64,000 nt of DNA, taken from positions 210,490 to 274,489 of the forward strand of contig JBGRQA010000003.1 in assembly GCA_041725895.1 (NCBI GenBank), in the 5' to 3' direction. This stretch comes from JBGRQA01 sp041725895. GTDB taxonomy: Bacteria; Bacteroidota; Bacteroidia; Bacteroidales; Marinifilaceae. The first letter of the stretch is position 1. Each line of letters begins with the position of its first letter. Positions 35,301 through 42,655 of this stretch are shown piece by piece. Both the position numbers and the translations under genes were made by a program. The notes under the pieces are model-generated. The model was not told the DNA's origin and made no database searches. It saw only the letters and a program-made list of their open reading frames with translations.

Positions 35301-37265
35301 AATTGCTTCCCCATCATCAATGATACCATTGGCACCATCGGTAATGTCCAAAAACAAGGTTCCATGTGCAGGTAAAGTCAATATTCGAATGTTTTGTAAG
35401 CTATTTCCATCGCCAGCTTCATCCTTATAATCCTCGAATAATAGGCTCATATAAGGATAGTAAAGTCCTTTGTGAACATTATTGAAAGTGCGATTGTCAA
35501 GGGTGGGGGGAGTCGCAAAACTTACCTGGTTACCGTATACAGTACCCGCATCGTTCGTGGCAAAAGCTCTCACATAGTAGGTTGTTCTGGCTGACACCCC
35601 TGTAATTGAAGCTGTAAATTCACCCGTTGCCGAAGCCGCCCCCTTATCATCCTTACTGTTTGCAGTTGTAGGGTTTTCCGAAGTACTCCAGCACACACCA
35701 TGAGCAGTAGGGTTGGGAGTTCCCAAAGCAGTAATATTTCCTTTTCCGGTAGCTGTTGTTGCGGTAATGGAAGAAACGGCCTGGGTTGTTACGGTTGGAA
35801 GAACTAAAACATTTAGGGTTGCCGTGTAGGAAGAAAGACTGTACGCCGTACCATCGTGCACAGCAAATTCAAAGGAGGTACTTGCTCCATTGTCATTGTA
35901 ATATTGCAGCTTCCCTTCATCCAAATCAGTCTTGTTTATAACGGCTCCATTACCTATCGCTTCACCTGTATCATAAGCATCATCATCATCCACATCATAA
36001 TACAAATAACCTTCAGAGGGTATTGAATTAACCACAATCTTTACCAGTGCATCACCATCCAAATCAGAATACCCAAAGTTCGCAGCTGTAAAAGTAGTGG
36101 TATAGTCCTTTATGGAAGTGATTGTAAAATCCGAAGCAGTGGGAGCATCATTCTCCGCGGTAATATCAAAGCTTACGGATGCTGTATTGGAATCCGCAGT
36201 GCCATCATTGGTGGTAAACGCAATTGTACCTGCATTGGTGCCACTTAGGTTGGGGGTGGGGGTAAATGTGGCGGCATCCAGGGCTGAATTAATGGCAGCA
36301 AGGGTACCGGAAGCTGTAAAACTTGCTGAACCGTTAAGATTTCCACCAAATGTGATACCTGTGGTTCCGATTGTTAGCGTTCCTCCGGTGATGGTAAAGG
36401 TAACCGTCTGGTCATCTCCGTCGGTATCTGCTACTTGAATATCATCGGCCAAAGCCACATTGGTGGCATCCTCAAGAACAGTTGGAGCACTGGGGGCGGT
36501 GGCGGTTGGGGCAGTATTTCCTCCCTCTACAGTAAATGTTGTTGTTGAAGCAGAAAAGGCAATATCGTTGTTAAATTCCCAATTGCTTAGATTCATTATG
36601 GCTGCTAATAAGGTAGCCTTGTCACCCGAATGTAGAGCAGATGTCTTGTAGCGGGCGTTGTCTATTTCTGTTGCGGGATTTGGAAAAAGTCCCAGGTAAC
36701 CACCCTGTCCATTGGTTCTACCGGAAGGAAGTTGAGTTCCTTGATCTTCATTAGTATAATTCCATGCGTTTCCTGAAGTTCCTGTCTTACCACTACTGGA
36801 ACATATCCCTGCTATGAAGGTTGGAGACAATATACTGCCCTGAAAAGCCAATATATTGTCTCCATTACTCTTCATCCAACCTCCTTCCCCTAATGTAGTG
36901 TATTGACCAATCTCCTCAAAATTGGCAGTGACTGTACCGGATGTAGATTTTGCATAAGGAGGGTTAGCTTCATCGCTTATATGCACCTCATCTCCGGCAG
37001 CAATATCACTGGTCGCTGTAAATTTTATAGTATTATAATCAGTCGTAAACTCTGTACCATCCCAATATTCATCTGAAAAATAAATGATAGTACCATTGGC
37101 TATGTCAGTAAGCACCAAAAAGGAGAAGGCATCGTTACCATCTCTATTTATCCTGGTAAACACTATGTCACCATCGGTAAGTGTAGTTTGTGCTGAAACG
37201 TGAATAGCTGTAAAAAGAAAAACAGCCAACAAACAGGATTTAAATAGGGTAAATAATTGTCTCAT
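29361..37265 (-). CDS. giant T9SS-secreted repeat protein with Calx-beta domains
   Basis: 2634 residues with a signal peptide. Layout: an N-terminal beta domain of unknown type (25-250); a cadherin-like D-G-D-D-Q domain (255-375); further Ig-like domains including a V-T-T-Q-A type III-like one (380-700); three Calx-beta domains with D-x-D-E-T motifs (710-1045); nine 114-residue repeats (1046-2071); two choice-of-anchor-D-like domains (2075-2320); an HYR-like domain (2320-2400); two G-G-x-Y-x-G-x-G-V modules; and a type A T9SS sorting domain (F-P-N-P-N-H-G near 2560, ending V-I-N-K-R-V-V-I-Q-R). Acidic loops suggest calcium binding. It should be exported by T9SS and attached at the surface as an adhesin or sheath. 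It follows the tail-collar genes on the same strand. Confidence 0.88.
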   Translation of the reverse strand: MRQLFTLFKSCLLAVFLFTAIHVSAQTTLTDGDIVFTRINRDGNDAFSFLVLTDIANGTIIYFSDEYWDGTEFTTDYNTIKFTATSDIAAGDEVHISDEANPPYAKSTSGTVTANFEEIGQYTTLGEGGWMKSNGDNILAFQGSILSPTFIAGICSSSGKTGTSGNAWNYTNEDQGTQLPSGRTNGQGGYLGLFPNPATEIDNARYKTSALHSGDKATLLAAIMNLSNWEFNNDIAFSASTTTFTVEGGNTAPTATAPSAPTVLEDATNVALADDIQVADTDGDDQTVTFTITGGTLTIGTTGITFGGNLNGSASFTASGTLAAINSALDAATFTPTPNLSGTNAGTIAFTTNDGTADSNTASVSFDITAENDAPTASDFTITSIKDYTTTFTAANFGYSDLDGDALVKIVVNSIPSEGYLYYDVDDDDAYDTGEAIGNGAVINKTDLDEGKLQYYNDNGASTSFEFAVHDGTAYSLSSYTATLNVLVLPTVTTQAVSSITATTATGKGNITALGTPNPTAHGVCWSTSENPTTANSKDDKGAASATGEFTASITGVSARTTYYVRAFATNDAGTVYGNQVSFATPPTLDNRTFNNVHKGLYYPYMSLLFEDYKDEAGDGNSLQNIRILTLPAHGTLFLDITDGANGIIDDGEAITVDQEIHRNYLLGGALRYLNTDGVNSSFTYVANDGTNDSNTATVTLNIIPTPTVTFTSETQSSSEATETITITAQLSETLNQHQVTLPFSVDNSSTATGGGTDYSITESPITFGFAETSKTIVITVNNDALDEGDETIVVNMGTPTNADQGATTQHTATITDDDDAPTIAFNTASSEGLESVSSANLQVNLSAQSGLPVSVNYSVSGSATRTGADCILADGTLNFAAGETSKNITIASIVSNLLDEDDETVIVTLSSPTNATLGGNKVHTYTILDDDPSPTIAFTSTSSNGLESVSSADLQVDLSAESGLEVTVDYTVTGGATGGGTDYTLANGNLAIAAGTTAKNITIASIVNDVMVEGNETVVVTLSNPDNATLGTNTVHTYTITDDDTAGFTLVQSEGTTSVGEPNTTDSFTAVLDAQPVSDVVLNVVSGDTGEATVDKASLTFTNANWDTPQTVTVTAADDKLIDGDQSTTITISVNDAGSDNNFDALEDQTVSVSTTDNDVAGFTLSKTTATITESGTDDFFTVVLDAQPISDVVLNIANGSTDEATIDKVTLTFTNGNWNTPQTVTITPVDDYLDDGDQPITLTISVDAGGSDNDFDALSNQTVSVSSTDNDTAGFTLSKLSASVEEPGTEDSFTAVLTAQPTSDVVLKVSSSDESEVSVAPATLTFTSENWNTAQTVIVTGVDDAYADGNQSATLSVSVDDANSDNAFDGVADQNVSCTITDNEEVGFTLWENDAYTAVKESGTTDVFTVVLEGPPASDVVLNVVSGDTGEVTVDKASLTFTNSNWNSAQVVTVTGVDDVVAEGTQITAITISVDDASSDDAFDALEDQIIKTTTIDDDGPGITVIETNGSTIGWERGKIDTIWVNLNSMPTSDVVFSFARANSEEIDIEFLEYQFEVTEWNEPRAFRIAGVNDDVVDGDVTVPLTIGIVDEKSDIAYRDFADIVINAINIDNEIASFSVWKTTALVDESGTSDSFTVKLDAEPLSDVVFNVSSGDTDEVTVDKSTLTFTNANWSTKQTVTVTGVNDNLADGSQTTDITISVNAASSQDLFDGLEDQTVSVTTTDDDANFTLSKTTASVAESGITDEFTVVLNGAPSSDVVLSVTSGDTGEATVDQATLTFTSGNWNSPQKVTVTGANDILVDGNQSSTITLSVVDGSSDAAFATAMDQTVTCTTIDDDVAGFTLAETDGGTEVSETGTTDTYTVVLDAQPLSNVVLNVVSGDVNEVTVDKASLTFTNTNWNTPQTVTVTGVNDYLIDGSQSSVITIGVNAASSNDAFDGVLNQIVNVSTTDDDVAGFTLAETDGGTTVSEAGTTDTYTVVLDAQPVSDVVLTISSGDTDEVTVDLTTLTFTNANWNTPQTVTVTGIDDFLTDGDQSTLVTLSVDDANSDNAFDALSDQTVSVITVDDDLREINVQYSGIDLSDGSTVISEALGTDFGDLDIAEGSRDRTFTILNTGETDLEVSSINLSDSGSGFGLSGITLPTSVAAGESTTFVVSFDPAVTGSKSVTVAIGNNDSDENPFDFQVSGTGTARPVMAVQGNSVLIADDSESPSEGNGTHWGNCSVGQVITKNFVIENKGSAKLNLSGTPIVSISGSSRFAVSEQPQAAVVEVGGKVNFSVRYTSDCTTGVHNATVSIANDDVSIYNFKVEGVSIDDVAPLASTRDTVLQLDGDGVASLLTADVDNGSTDNCTIASMTLNQTSFDCSQLGENILTFTLVDASGNKTVSEVTVTIEDPHTIALGDLADVCLNAEKLELPAGNPAGGSYSGPGVSEGMFDPVEAGEGVHKITYSVSDNGCASSVVRELTVWPLPEVNLAAFAKDTMQLDEEQVILPQGIPVGGYYFGEGVTGIRFDPSLAGTGVHNIYYAIRDENNCYNFDLTEIVVVNILDIHSVEDGDEVLIFPNPNHGEFFVETNEKCTMRVFNNQGGLVLSKEIHSGDRTKVTMNHLASGVYLIQLTTKTNVINKRVVIQR
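31050..34127 (-). repeat. nine tandem 114-codon repeats inside the giant protein gene
   Basis: Exactly 3078 nt, 9 x 342 on average. Each unit starts A-G-F-T-L, carries S-D-V-V-L-N-V, L-T-F-T-x-x-N-W-N-T-P-Q-T-V-T-V-T and ends D-Q-T-V-S-V-x-T-x-D-D-D. Nucleotide similarity between units is high, so copy number may vary between strains. The fifth unit (starting P-G-I-T-V) is strongly diverged. Confidence 0.9.
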
Positions 37266-37300
37266 AATATGGGGATTTAGGGGAATAACAATAAAACTTC

Positions 37301-37326
37301 GAAGAACGGATTGGCATCCGTTCTTC
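37301..37326 (-). terminator. hairpin between the tail-collar genes and the giant gene
   Basis: GAAGAACGGAT pairs perfectly with ATCCGTTCTTC over a TGGC loop. On the minus strand it is followed by GAAGTTTTATTG, a weak T tract, so it may end only part of the transcripts and let some continue into the giant gene. Confidence 0.6.
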
Positions 37327-37340
37327 TAGGTTAATCTGTA

Positions 37341-37925
37341 TTAACTTCTGGATGGGAATGTTCCAAACATGCAAATAATCCAATTGATAACCAAATAGGG
37401 TTGCATATTATTAACATCTTGACTTGCACCTGTATTATGAACAATAACATTACCGGCAACAGTAGCCGTTCCAGGCTGCAAGCTGGTATCAGGCGTACCA
37501 TTGCCATAGATATACGATTTTCCTCCCGCTTCAGCCAAAGACATATGAAGGTTTGGTCCTGGCTCTTCACTGGTAGCTGAATCTGTAGAGGCAGGCATGG
37601 TAGCAACCCCTGCGGTTTGATTCCATGTTGCAAGATGATTATGACTTGGCAATTGAAGCGTATTTAGAATATTGTATTCCAAGCCACTTCGCTGACCAAG
37701 CGGTCGATAAGACAGTCCGGGCCCGCGCCCTTCACTTATTGGAGTTCTCCCCCTTAAATCGGGCAGAGCGAAAGTTGTGCGCCCATCACCTCCATAAGTT
37801 GTTCCAAGAATTGAGAATAAAGCCTGATTTTGCGATATTGCCAGCAATTGTCCCTGACAAAATGCCCAGCTGCGTGGTGCAAAAGTTCCTGCAAAACCAC
37901 GAATTTCACCAATAGTTCCTTCCAT
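37341..37925 (-). CDS. phage-tail-collar (Mdp-type) protein 4
   Basis: A 194-residue protein of the tail-collar family (PF07484 type), most like the MdpB 'microcystin-dependent' group. Diagnostic run: G-E-I-R-G-F-A-G-x-F-A-P-R at 5-17, then Q-L-L, S-I-L-G-T-x-Y-G-G-D-G-R-T-T-F-A-L-P-D-L-R-G-R. It shares with its three neighbours the central T-A-G-V-A-T-M-P-A-S and E-E-P-G-P-N-x-x-M-S-L-A-E-A-G-G-K-S-Y-I-Y-G blocks and the P-S-R-S end. No signal peptide. Last of four in tandem. Function in non-phage settings is unknown. Confidence 0.88.
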   Translation of the reverse strand: MEGTIGEIRGFAGTFAPRSWAFCQGQLLAISQNQALFSILGTTYGGDGRTTFALPDLRGRTPISEGRGPGLSYRPLGQRSGLEYNILNTLQLPSHNHLATWNQTAGVATMPASTDSATSEEPGPNLHMSLAEAGGKSYIYGNGTPDTSLQPGTATVAGNVIVHNTGASQDVNNMQPYLVINWIICMFGTFPSRS

Positions 37926-37944
37926 AATAATTTCATTTAAAATT

Positions 37945-38529
37945 TTAACTCCGTGATGGGAAAACGCCCTGCATACAAATAATCCAATGTATGGTCAAAT
38001 AAGGTTGCATATTATTGACAGCCTGACTTCCTCCTGTATTGCCTAGTGTCACTGTACCCGCAACAGAGGCCGTTCCAGGCTGCAGAGTGGTATCTGGGGT
38101 TCCATCGCCATAGATATAGGATTTACCACCTGCCTCAGCCAAGGACATCTGAAAATTGGGACCAGGCTCTTCACTCGTAGCAGAGTTGGTTGATGCAGGC
38201 ATGGTAGCAACCCCTGCGGTTTGTTTCCATTCTGCATAGTGGAAATGGCTTGGCATCTGATTAACCGTAAGCACAGTGGTTTCAAGTCCACTTCGTGCCC
38301 CCAATTTTCGTGTAGATAGCCCAGGTCCGGTACCTGCACTTATGGGGGCTCTACCCCTTAGATCCGGAAGTGCAAAAGTGGTTCGTCCATCGCCACCGTA
38401 AGTTGTTCCAAGGATTGAAAATAAAGCTGTATTCGATGCTATAGACAACAACTGTCCCTCACAATAAGCCCAGGCTCGTGGCGCAAAATTCCCGGCAAAG
38501 CCCCTAATTTCTCCAATAGTTCCATTCAT
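37945..38529 (-). CDS. phage-tail-collar (Mdp-type) protein 3
   Basis: A 194-residue paralogue of the flanking tail-collar genes, identical in length. The collar motif with G-D-G-R-T-T-F-A-L-P-D-L-R-G-R is intact. The region around residue 75-100, after G-P-G-L-S, is where the four copies differ most (here T-R-K-L-G-A-R-S-G-L-E-T-T-V), suggesting a variable binding or assembly surface. 19 nt separate it from copy 4. Confidence 0.88.
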   Translation of the reverse strand: MNGTIGEIRGFAGNFAPRAWAYCEGQLLSIASNTALFSILGTTYGGDGRTTFALPDLRGRAPISAGTGPGLSTRKLGARSGLETTVLTVNQMPSHFHYAEWKQTAGVATMPASTNSATSEEPGPNFQMSLAEAGGKSYIYGDGTPDTTLQPGTASVAGTVTLGNTGGSQAVNNMQPYLTIHWIICMQGVFPSRS

Positions 38530-38553
38530 AACGATATAGTTTAATATTTAAAA

Positions 38554-39138
38554 TTAGCTTCTGGATGGGTACTCACCAATCATGCAAATAATCCAATGAA
38601 TAGTCAGGAAAGGCTGAATATTATTGAAAGCTTGATTACCACCTGTTTTTTTTAGCGTAACGGTACCCGCAACGCTTGCCGTTCCATTTTGCAAACGGGT
38701 ATCGGGCGTTCCGTTACCATAGATATACGATTTCCCTCCTGCTTCAGCCAAAGACATATGCAGGTTTGGACCGGGCTCTTCGCTTGTGGCAGGCTCAGTT
38801 GATGCAGGCATGGTAGCAACTCCTGCTGTTTGCGTCCAGACAGCAAAATGATTATGTGCTGGCAATTGATTAACCGTTAAATAATTAATCTCTGTACCAC
38901 TTCGTAAGCCCAACCACCTTGGCGTCAGCCCTGGACCAGTTCCCTCACCTATGGGGACTCTTCCCCGTAAATCAGGAAGAGCAAAAGTTGTTCGTCCGTC
39001 ACCGCCATAGATGGTTCCCAAAATTGAGAACAAGGCTTCATTCTGTGATACCGAGAGTAATTGACCTTGACAAAAAGCCCAGCCACGTGGTGCAAAGTTT
39101 CCTGCAAAACCACGAATTTCACCGATAGTTCCTTCCAT
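38554..39138 (-). CDS. phage-tail-collar (Mdp-type) protein 2
   Basis: A 194-residue paralogue with the same collar motif and P-S-R-S end. Differences cluster in residues 70-100 and 155-185 (K-K-T-G-G-N-Q-A-F-N-N here). 24 nt separate it from copy 3. Confidence 0.88.
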   Translation of the reverse strand: MEGTIGEIRGFAGNFAPRGWAFCQGQLLSVSQNEALFSILGTIYGGDGRTTFALPDLRGRVPIGEGTGPGLTPRWLGLRSGTEINYLTVNQLPAHNHFAVWTQTAGVATMPASTEPATSEEPGPNLHMSLAEAGGKSYIYGNGTPDTRLQNGTASVAGTVTLKKTGGNQAFNNIQPFLTIHWIICMIGEYPSRS

Positions 39139-39156
39139 AATGATTCGTTCTAAATT

Positions 39157-39741
39157 TTAACTTCGTGATGGGAATAAACCTTTTAAACATATAATCCAAT
39201 GAATGGTCAGATAGGGCTGCATGTTATTGACGGGTTGACTACCTCCTGCATTCCCAATATTTACAACTCCAGTAACGGTAGCCGTTCCAGGCTGCAAGCT
39301 TGTATCGGGAATACCATTGCCATAGATATACGATTTTCCTCCTGCTTCAGCCAAGGACATATGCAGATTTGGACCGGGCTCTTCGCTTGTGGCAGGATCA
39401 GTTGATGCAGGCATTGTAGCAACCCCTGCTGTTTGCGTCCATGCAGCGGCATGATTGTGCCCTGGCAATTGCGATACATAAAGCGTATTGGTTTCCGAAC
39501 CATTTCGTGAGCCCAATCCCCTTGTAGCAAGTCCTGGACCGGTACCTGCACTGATAGGCGCTCTTCCCCTTAAGTCAGGAAGTGCAAAAGTTGTACGACC
39601 ATCACCTCCATAGGTCGTTCCCAGAATTGAAAACAAAGCCTGATTCTGGGAAATAGGTAGTAATTGACCATTGCAATAAGCCCAGTTCTCAGGGGCAAAA
39701 TTTCCACCAAACCCCCTAATTTCTCCTAAAAATCCTTCCAT
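39157..39741 (-). CDS. phage-tail-collar (Mdp-type) protein 1
   Basis: A 194-residue paralogue, first of the four in transcription order, with a slightly different start (G-F-L-G-E-I-R-G-F-G-G-N-F-A-P-E). 18 nt separate it from copy 2 and 45 nt from the formyltransferase-like gene, so all are likely one operon. Equal lengths without indels in all four indicate strong structural constraint, perhaps a hetero-oligomer. Confidence 0.88.
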   Translation of the reverse strand: MEGFLGEIRGFGGNFAPENWAYCNGQLLPISQNQALFSILGTTYGGDGRTTFALPDLRGRAPISAGTGPGLATRGLGSRNGSETNTLYVSQLPGHNHAAAWTQTAGVATMPASTDPATSEEPGPNLHMSLAEAGGKSYIYGNGIPDTSLQPGTATVTGVVNIGNAGGSQPVNNMQPYLTIHWIICLKGLFPSRS

Positions 39742-39786
39742 TGTTGATAATTTTAGATTACACGTATGTTGTTATTCCAATCTGAA

Positions 39787-40740
39787 TCAATACAATAACT
39801 CCGGGGAAACAACAGGATTATCGAAAACATGTCCTGCATTAAAACCCAAATTAAAAAGCTTAACGCCCGACAAATACCCTTCCCTTGTACGAACTACCGT
39901 AATCCTAACAGACTCCCCATCGGAGCAATAAACAACCAAGCCATAAGTCGAATCAGCATGTATGATTTGTCCTGGCTTGGCTTCAACTTTGTTTTCCAAA
40001 TTAACAGGTGTAACCTCCAAAACATACATTTCGAATCCTGCTATCCTGGTTTTAGCCCCCCCGTACTTTGGGTTCGAAGCATTCACCAAGCATTCTATCT
40101 CTTCGGCACTTTGGTTCATCCAATCGATTTTCAAATCACTTTCACTGGGTTTTTGGGAAAATACCTGGTTTGAAGCCTCCAACTCCAGAGGCTTATTTTG
40201 GGGGGCAATGAGTATATTCATGACACGCTCTACCAAGCCCGCATTGTGCTTACCCAGTCGCATACAATGCAAACCGTAGTTTTCACCAGGTATGATTCGA
40301 ACTGATTCCTGTAAAATCACAGGACCTTCATCAATGAATTCGTTCATATAGTGTATCGTGATACCACCACAAGCTTCCTTATTTCTTATTTGCCAAAAAA
40401 TAGGATCACAGCCTTTATATTTGGGCAAGAGTCCAAAATGAAAATTCACAAAACCATAGGAAACGGATTCCAATAGGCCTTGAGGAAAAATCCAGGGAAA
40501 AGTCAAAACCCAGACACAATCGACATCCTTGGATTGAATTAGATTTTTAAGAGTTGAGATCCAGTTTCTTCTGGATAAGCAGGTCAATTCAACGTCTAAA
40601 TTCAATGCATCTAAAGCAGGCATAAGACTGGCCCTACTCCTGTCCGGTATGCATACGCCTTTCAGTACACCCAGCTCTTTGAGTTTTAGTAGGGTTGGAA
40701 TCGCCAACACGTCCGAATTGCAACAAACTAATACTTTCAT
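39787..40740 (-). CDS. formyltransferase-like enzyme (Fmt/ArnA fold)
   Basis: A 317-residue protein. The N-terminal formyl-transferase domain keeps the catalytic triad Asn99, His101 (N-F-H-F-G-L-L-P) and Asp137 (I-D-E-G-P) that handles 10-formyl-tetrahydrofolate, and the C-terminal part resembles the OB-like domain of methionyl-tRNA formyltransferase. It is unlikely to be the housekeeping Fmt: the usual def neighbour is absent, and it sits between a ligand-binding protein and tail-collar genes. It probably formylates an amino sugar or other amine. The frame is open upstream to 40899, but the ATG at 40740 matches the family start and avoids a 71-nt overlap with the previous gene. Confidence 0.8.
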   Translation of the reverse strand: MKVLVCCNSDVLAIPTLLKLKELGVLKGVCIPDRSRASLMPALDALNLDVELTCLSRRNWISTLKNLIQSKDVDCVWVLTFPWIFPQGLLESVSYGFVNFHFGLLPKYKGCDPIFWQIRNKEACGGITIHYMNEFIDEGPVILQESVRIIPGENYGLHCMRLGKHNAGLVERVMNILIAPQNKPLELEASNQVFSQKPSESDLKIDWMNQSAEEIECLVNASNPKYGGAKTRIAGFEMYVLEVTPVNLENKVEAKPGQIIHADSTYGLVVYCSDGESVRITVVRTREGYLSGVKLFNLGFNAGHVFDNPVVSPELLY

Positions 40741-40828
40741 GTTTTTTAATTTTTTTTCATTGGTCACATGGTACTCGCCCTGGTTCATCATACTCCTGTG
40801 TGAGAAGTATTTCTCATGACTCGTATCA

Positions 40829-41926
40829 TCATACGCACAGATAAGGGTTAATCCATGAGGAAGCCAGCATATCCCGACTGGTGTTGAAGGCTTCGTCACA
40901 ACTTAAGTCAACACTTTTGTTTAGAATAACATTCGATTCAACAGCATTCTCAAGACCAATACGATGTTCAATGATATTGATTGGTGTTTTGAATTGGGGG
41001 GTTTGGGTCGTTCGGAACTCAGCCAGCTGCTGCTTGATTAAAACCTGCTCCAAAATGTCGCGATCCAATTCTCCTTTTCCCGCAACAATGGCTTCACCAA
41101 TAAGGGTTCCGGATAGATGTCCCAATTGTGAAAAAATACTTTTATAAAAGGGATGATCTTCTACTTCTTCTGCTGAATTGGAAAAGGATATGAGATCGAT
41201 GTCCTCAAGATTCTTATCACTCTCTTCCAACAGGAAGGGCAAACCAAGTAGTTTGTTTTTTTTATGGTAGCCCCTGGATTTATAGATTTCCAGGAAATTT
41301 GAGGCTTCCTCGCCACAGAAAAGAGCAAAAACAAAATCGGCTTCATCAATTCCAACCTGGTCAATCGAACCGCTTATGTCCGACAGTTCACCGGCAGCGG
41401 GCATAGGCAGGAGTTGTATATCCAACTGGGCGTCTGGTTTTGCTGCCAGCATGCCCAGTCGAAAGGATTCAATAAATGAATAACCGGAATCATATAATGC
41501 CGAAAAAACCAAACCTTTTCCGCCCAGATGTTTGGCCGCATAAAATCCCATCAGCCAGGTTTGCTGCCAGAGGTGGGCCGAATTACAAAAAACGAAGTCA
41601 TTTAAACCTGCTGTGGGCAGCAAGTGTTCGCCCAGATTGCTGTAAAGAATAGGGGTTTTTCTCTTTTTGAAACGATCGGCCACATGCTGTAAACTGTAAT
41701 TTGATACGATTCCAGTGACCAGATCAACCTCATGAAATCCAAGGAAAGCATCGGTGGCATGCGCAACTTTTTCTATCCCTCCTTGTCCAATCAATTCGGT
41801 TACATATTCAATTTCTACATCGTCAACCTTTTGGTTCAGCGCATCTTTAAATGCCTTATAGTAAGATTTACCCATGGAGCAAATCGAGGAACTTGGCAGC
41901 ATCATGCCAATTGTGAGTGTGTGCAT
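40829..41926 (-). CDS. periplasmic-binding-fold (LIVBP-like) protein without a signal peptide
   Basis: A 365-residue protein starting M-H-T-L-T-I-G-M-M-L-P-S-S. From the first residues it follows the type I binding-protein fold of branched-chain amino acid or amide receptors (I-G-x-M-x-P, D-L-V-T-G-I-V-S-N near 110, F-A-L-F-C-G-E-E-A near 210). There is no hydrophobic leader, so it should stay in the cytosol, as with AmiC-type sensors. No ABC permease or ATPase genes follow. First gene of the tail-collar block; 88 nt of T-rich DNA separate it from the formyltransferase-like gene. Ligand and role unknown. Confidence 0.7.
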   Translation of the reverse strand: MHTLTIGMMLPSSSICSMGKSYYKAFKDALNQKVDDVEIEYVTELIGQGGIEKVAHATDAFLGFHEVDLVTGIVSNYSLQHVADRFKKRKTPILYSNLGEHLLPTAGLNDFVFCNSAHLWQQTWLMGFYAAKHLGGKGLVFSALYDSGYSFIESFRLGMLAAKPDAQLDIQLLPMPAAGELSDISGSIDQVGIDEADFVFALFCGEEASNFLEIYKSRGYHKKNKLLGLPFLLEESDKNLEDIDLISFSNSAEEVEDHPFYKSIFSQLGHLSGTLIGEAIVAGKGELDRDILEQVLIKQQLAEFRTTQTPQFKTPINIIEHRIGLENAVESNVILNKSVDLSCDEAFNTSRDMLASSWINPYLCV

Positions 41927-42469
41927 AGTTTTGAACTGTTTTCTATATTCTTTACTGTATGGGGGCTTTTCTTCTCCGGCAATGAATTAACTCCGATGGT
42001 GAGTACAATCCGATATGGGAGAGAAATGCCTCCCTGTTTTATAATTTTCAGCTTACTTAAATTAATTATTATCCCAAACCTCGTATCAAAATGTGTTCTA
42101 AGGACATTCTGATATTTTTTCATCGTAAAAGTTACAACATCCTTAAACAAATCGCAATAATTGACGAAAGGAACATTTATCTGCACGAACGTTTTTTTTC
42201 GCTTTCCTCACAAAACCGGCAAACCGTAAGGGATGTAGAAAAATAAATTAACAGTATAAAAAGAATCAACAGGGTTCTCTATTCAGAGAAAAACGGGTGC
42301 AGGAAGGTGAATTGGGCCAGAATCCCACCCCAAAAACAGGAATTGGAGGTGAAATTGCCCCGGAAAATAAATTTTCGGCCCAGAAAGCCATTTTTTTTGA
42401 AAAACAGGTTACACTTTATCAAAATTATAGCTATTTTTATCTACCAAATTAAACCACTCATCCAAAACA
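41927..42469. other. divergent intergenic region
   Basis: 543 nt upstream of the tail-collar block (leftward) and the 61-residue gene (rightward). It must contain the promoter of the block but I cannot place a TAnnTTTG box with confidence. A 94-codon minus-strand frame here (41902-42186) has no convincing features. Confidence 0.45.
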
Positions 42470-42655
42470 ATGAAACACAGCAGCTCACTAACAAGTAATT
42501 TTGAACTACGAAAAGAAAAGCTTAGACAACAGGCTATCCTTCAGGAGTATGAGCGACTCCACGGAAAACTGCGAAAAAATCAGAAAATCATACGGCTTCA
42601 GGGCCTCCTGATCGCCCTGTTCGGTCTGCTTAGTTTCATCCTGCTGGTTCACTAA
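42470..42655 (+). CDS. 61-residue truncated member of the SPOR-like family
   Basis: It matches only the first part of the proteins at 28496 and 44496: a charged helix (R-K-E-K-L-R-Q-Q-A-I-L-Q-E-Y-E-R-L, compare E-K-L-R-N-E-A-L-V-K-E-Y-N-R-L) and one membrane helix, then a stop. The linker and SPOR-like domain are missing and cannot be found in the 360 nt downstream. It could be a functional short membrane protein or a decayed copy. Confidence 0.5.
   Translation: MKHSSSLTSNFELRKEKLRQQAILQEYERLHGKLRKNQKIIRLQGLLIALFGLLSFILLVH

Noticed and set aside
37341..39741. Reading the four tail-collar genes as a prophage remnant
   Set aside because: No capsid, terminase, portal, integrase, lysis or other tail gene lies nearby, the four paralogues are intact and equal in length, and similar collar (Mdp-type) genes occur outside phages.
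40741..40899. Long N-terminal extension of the formyltransferase-like protein
   Set aside because: It overlaps the preceding gene by 71 nt, and the enzyme fold begins at the ATG at 40740.
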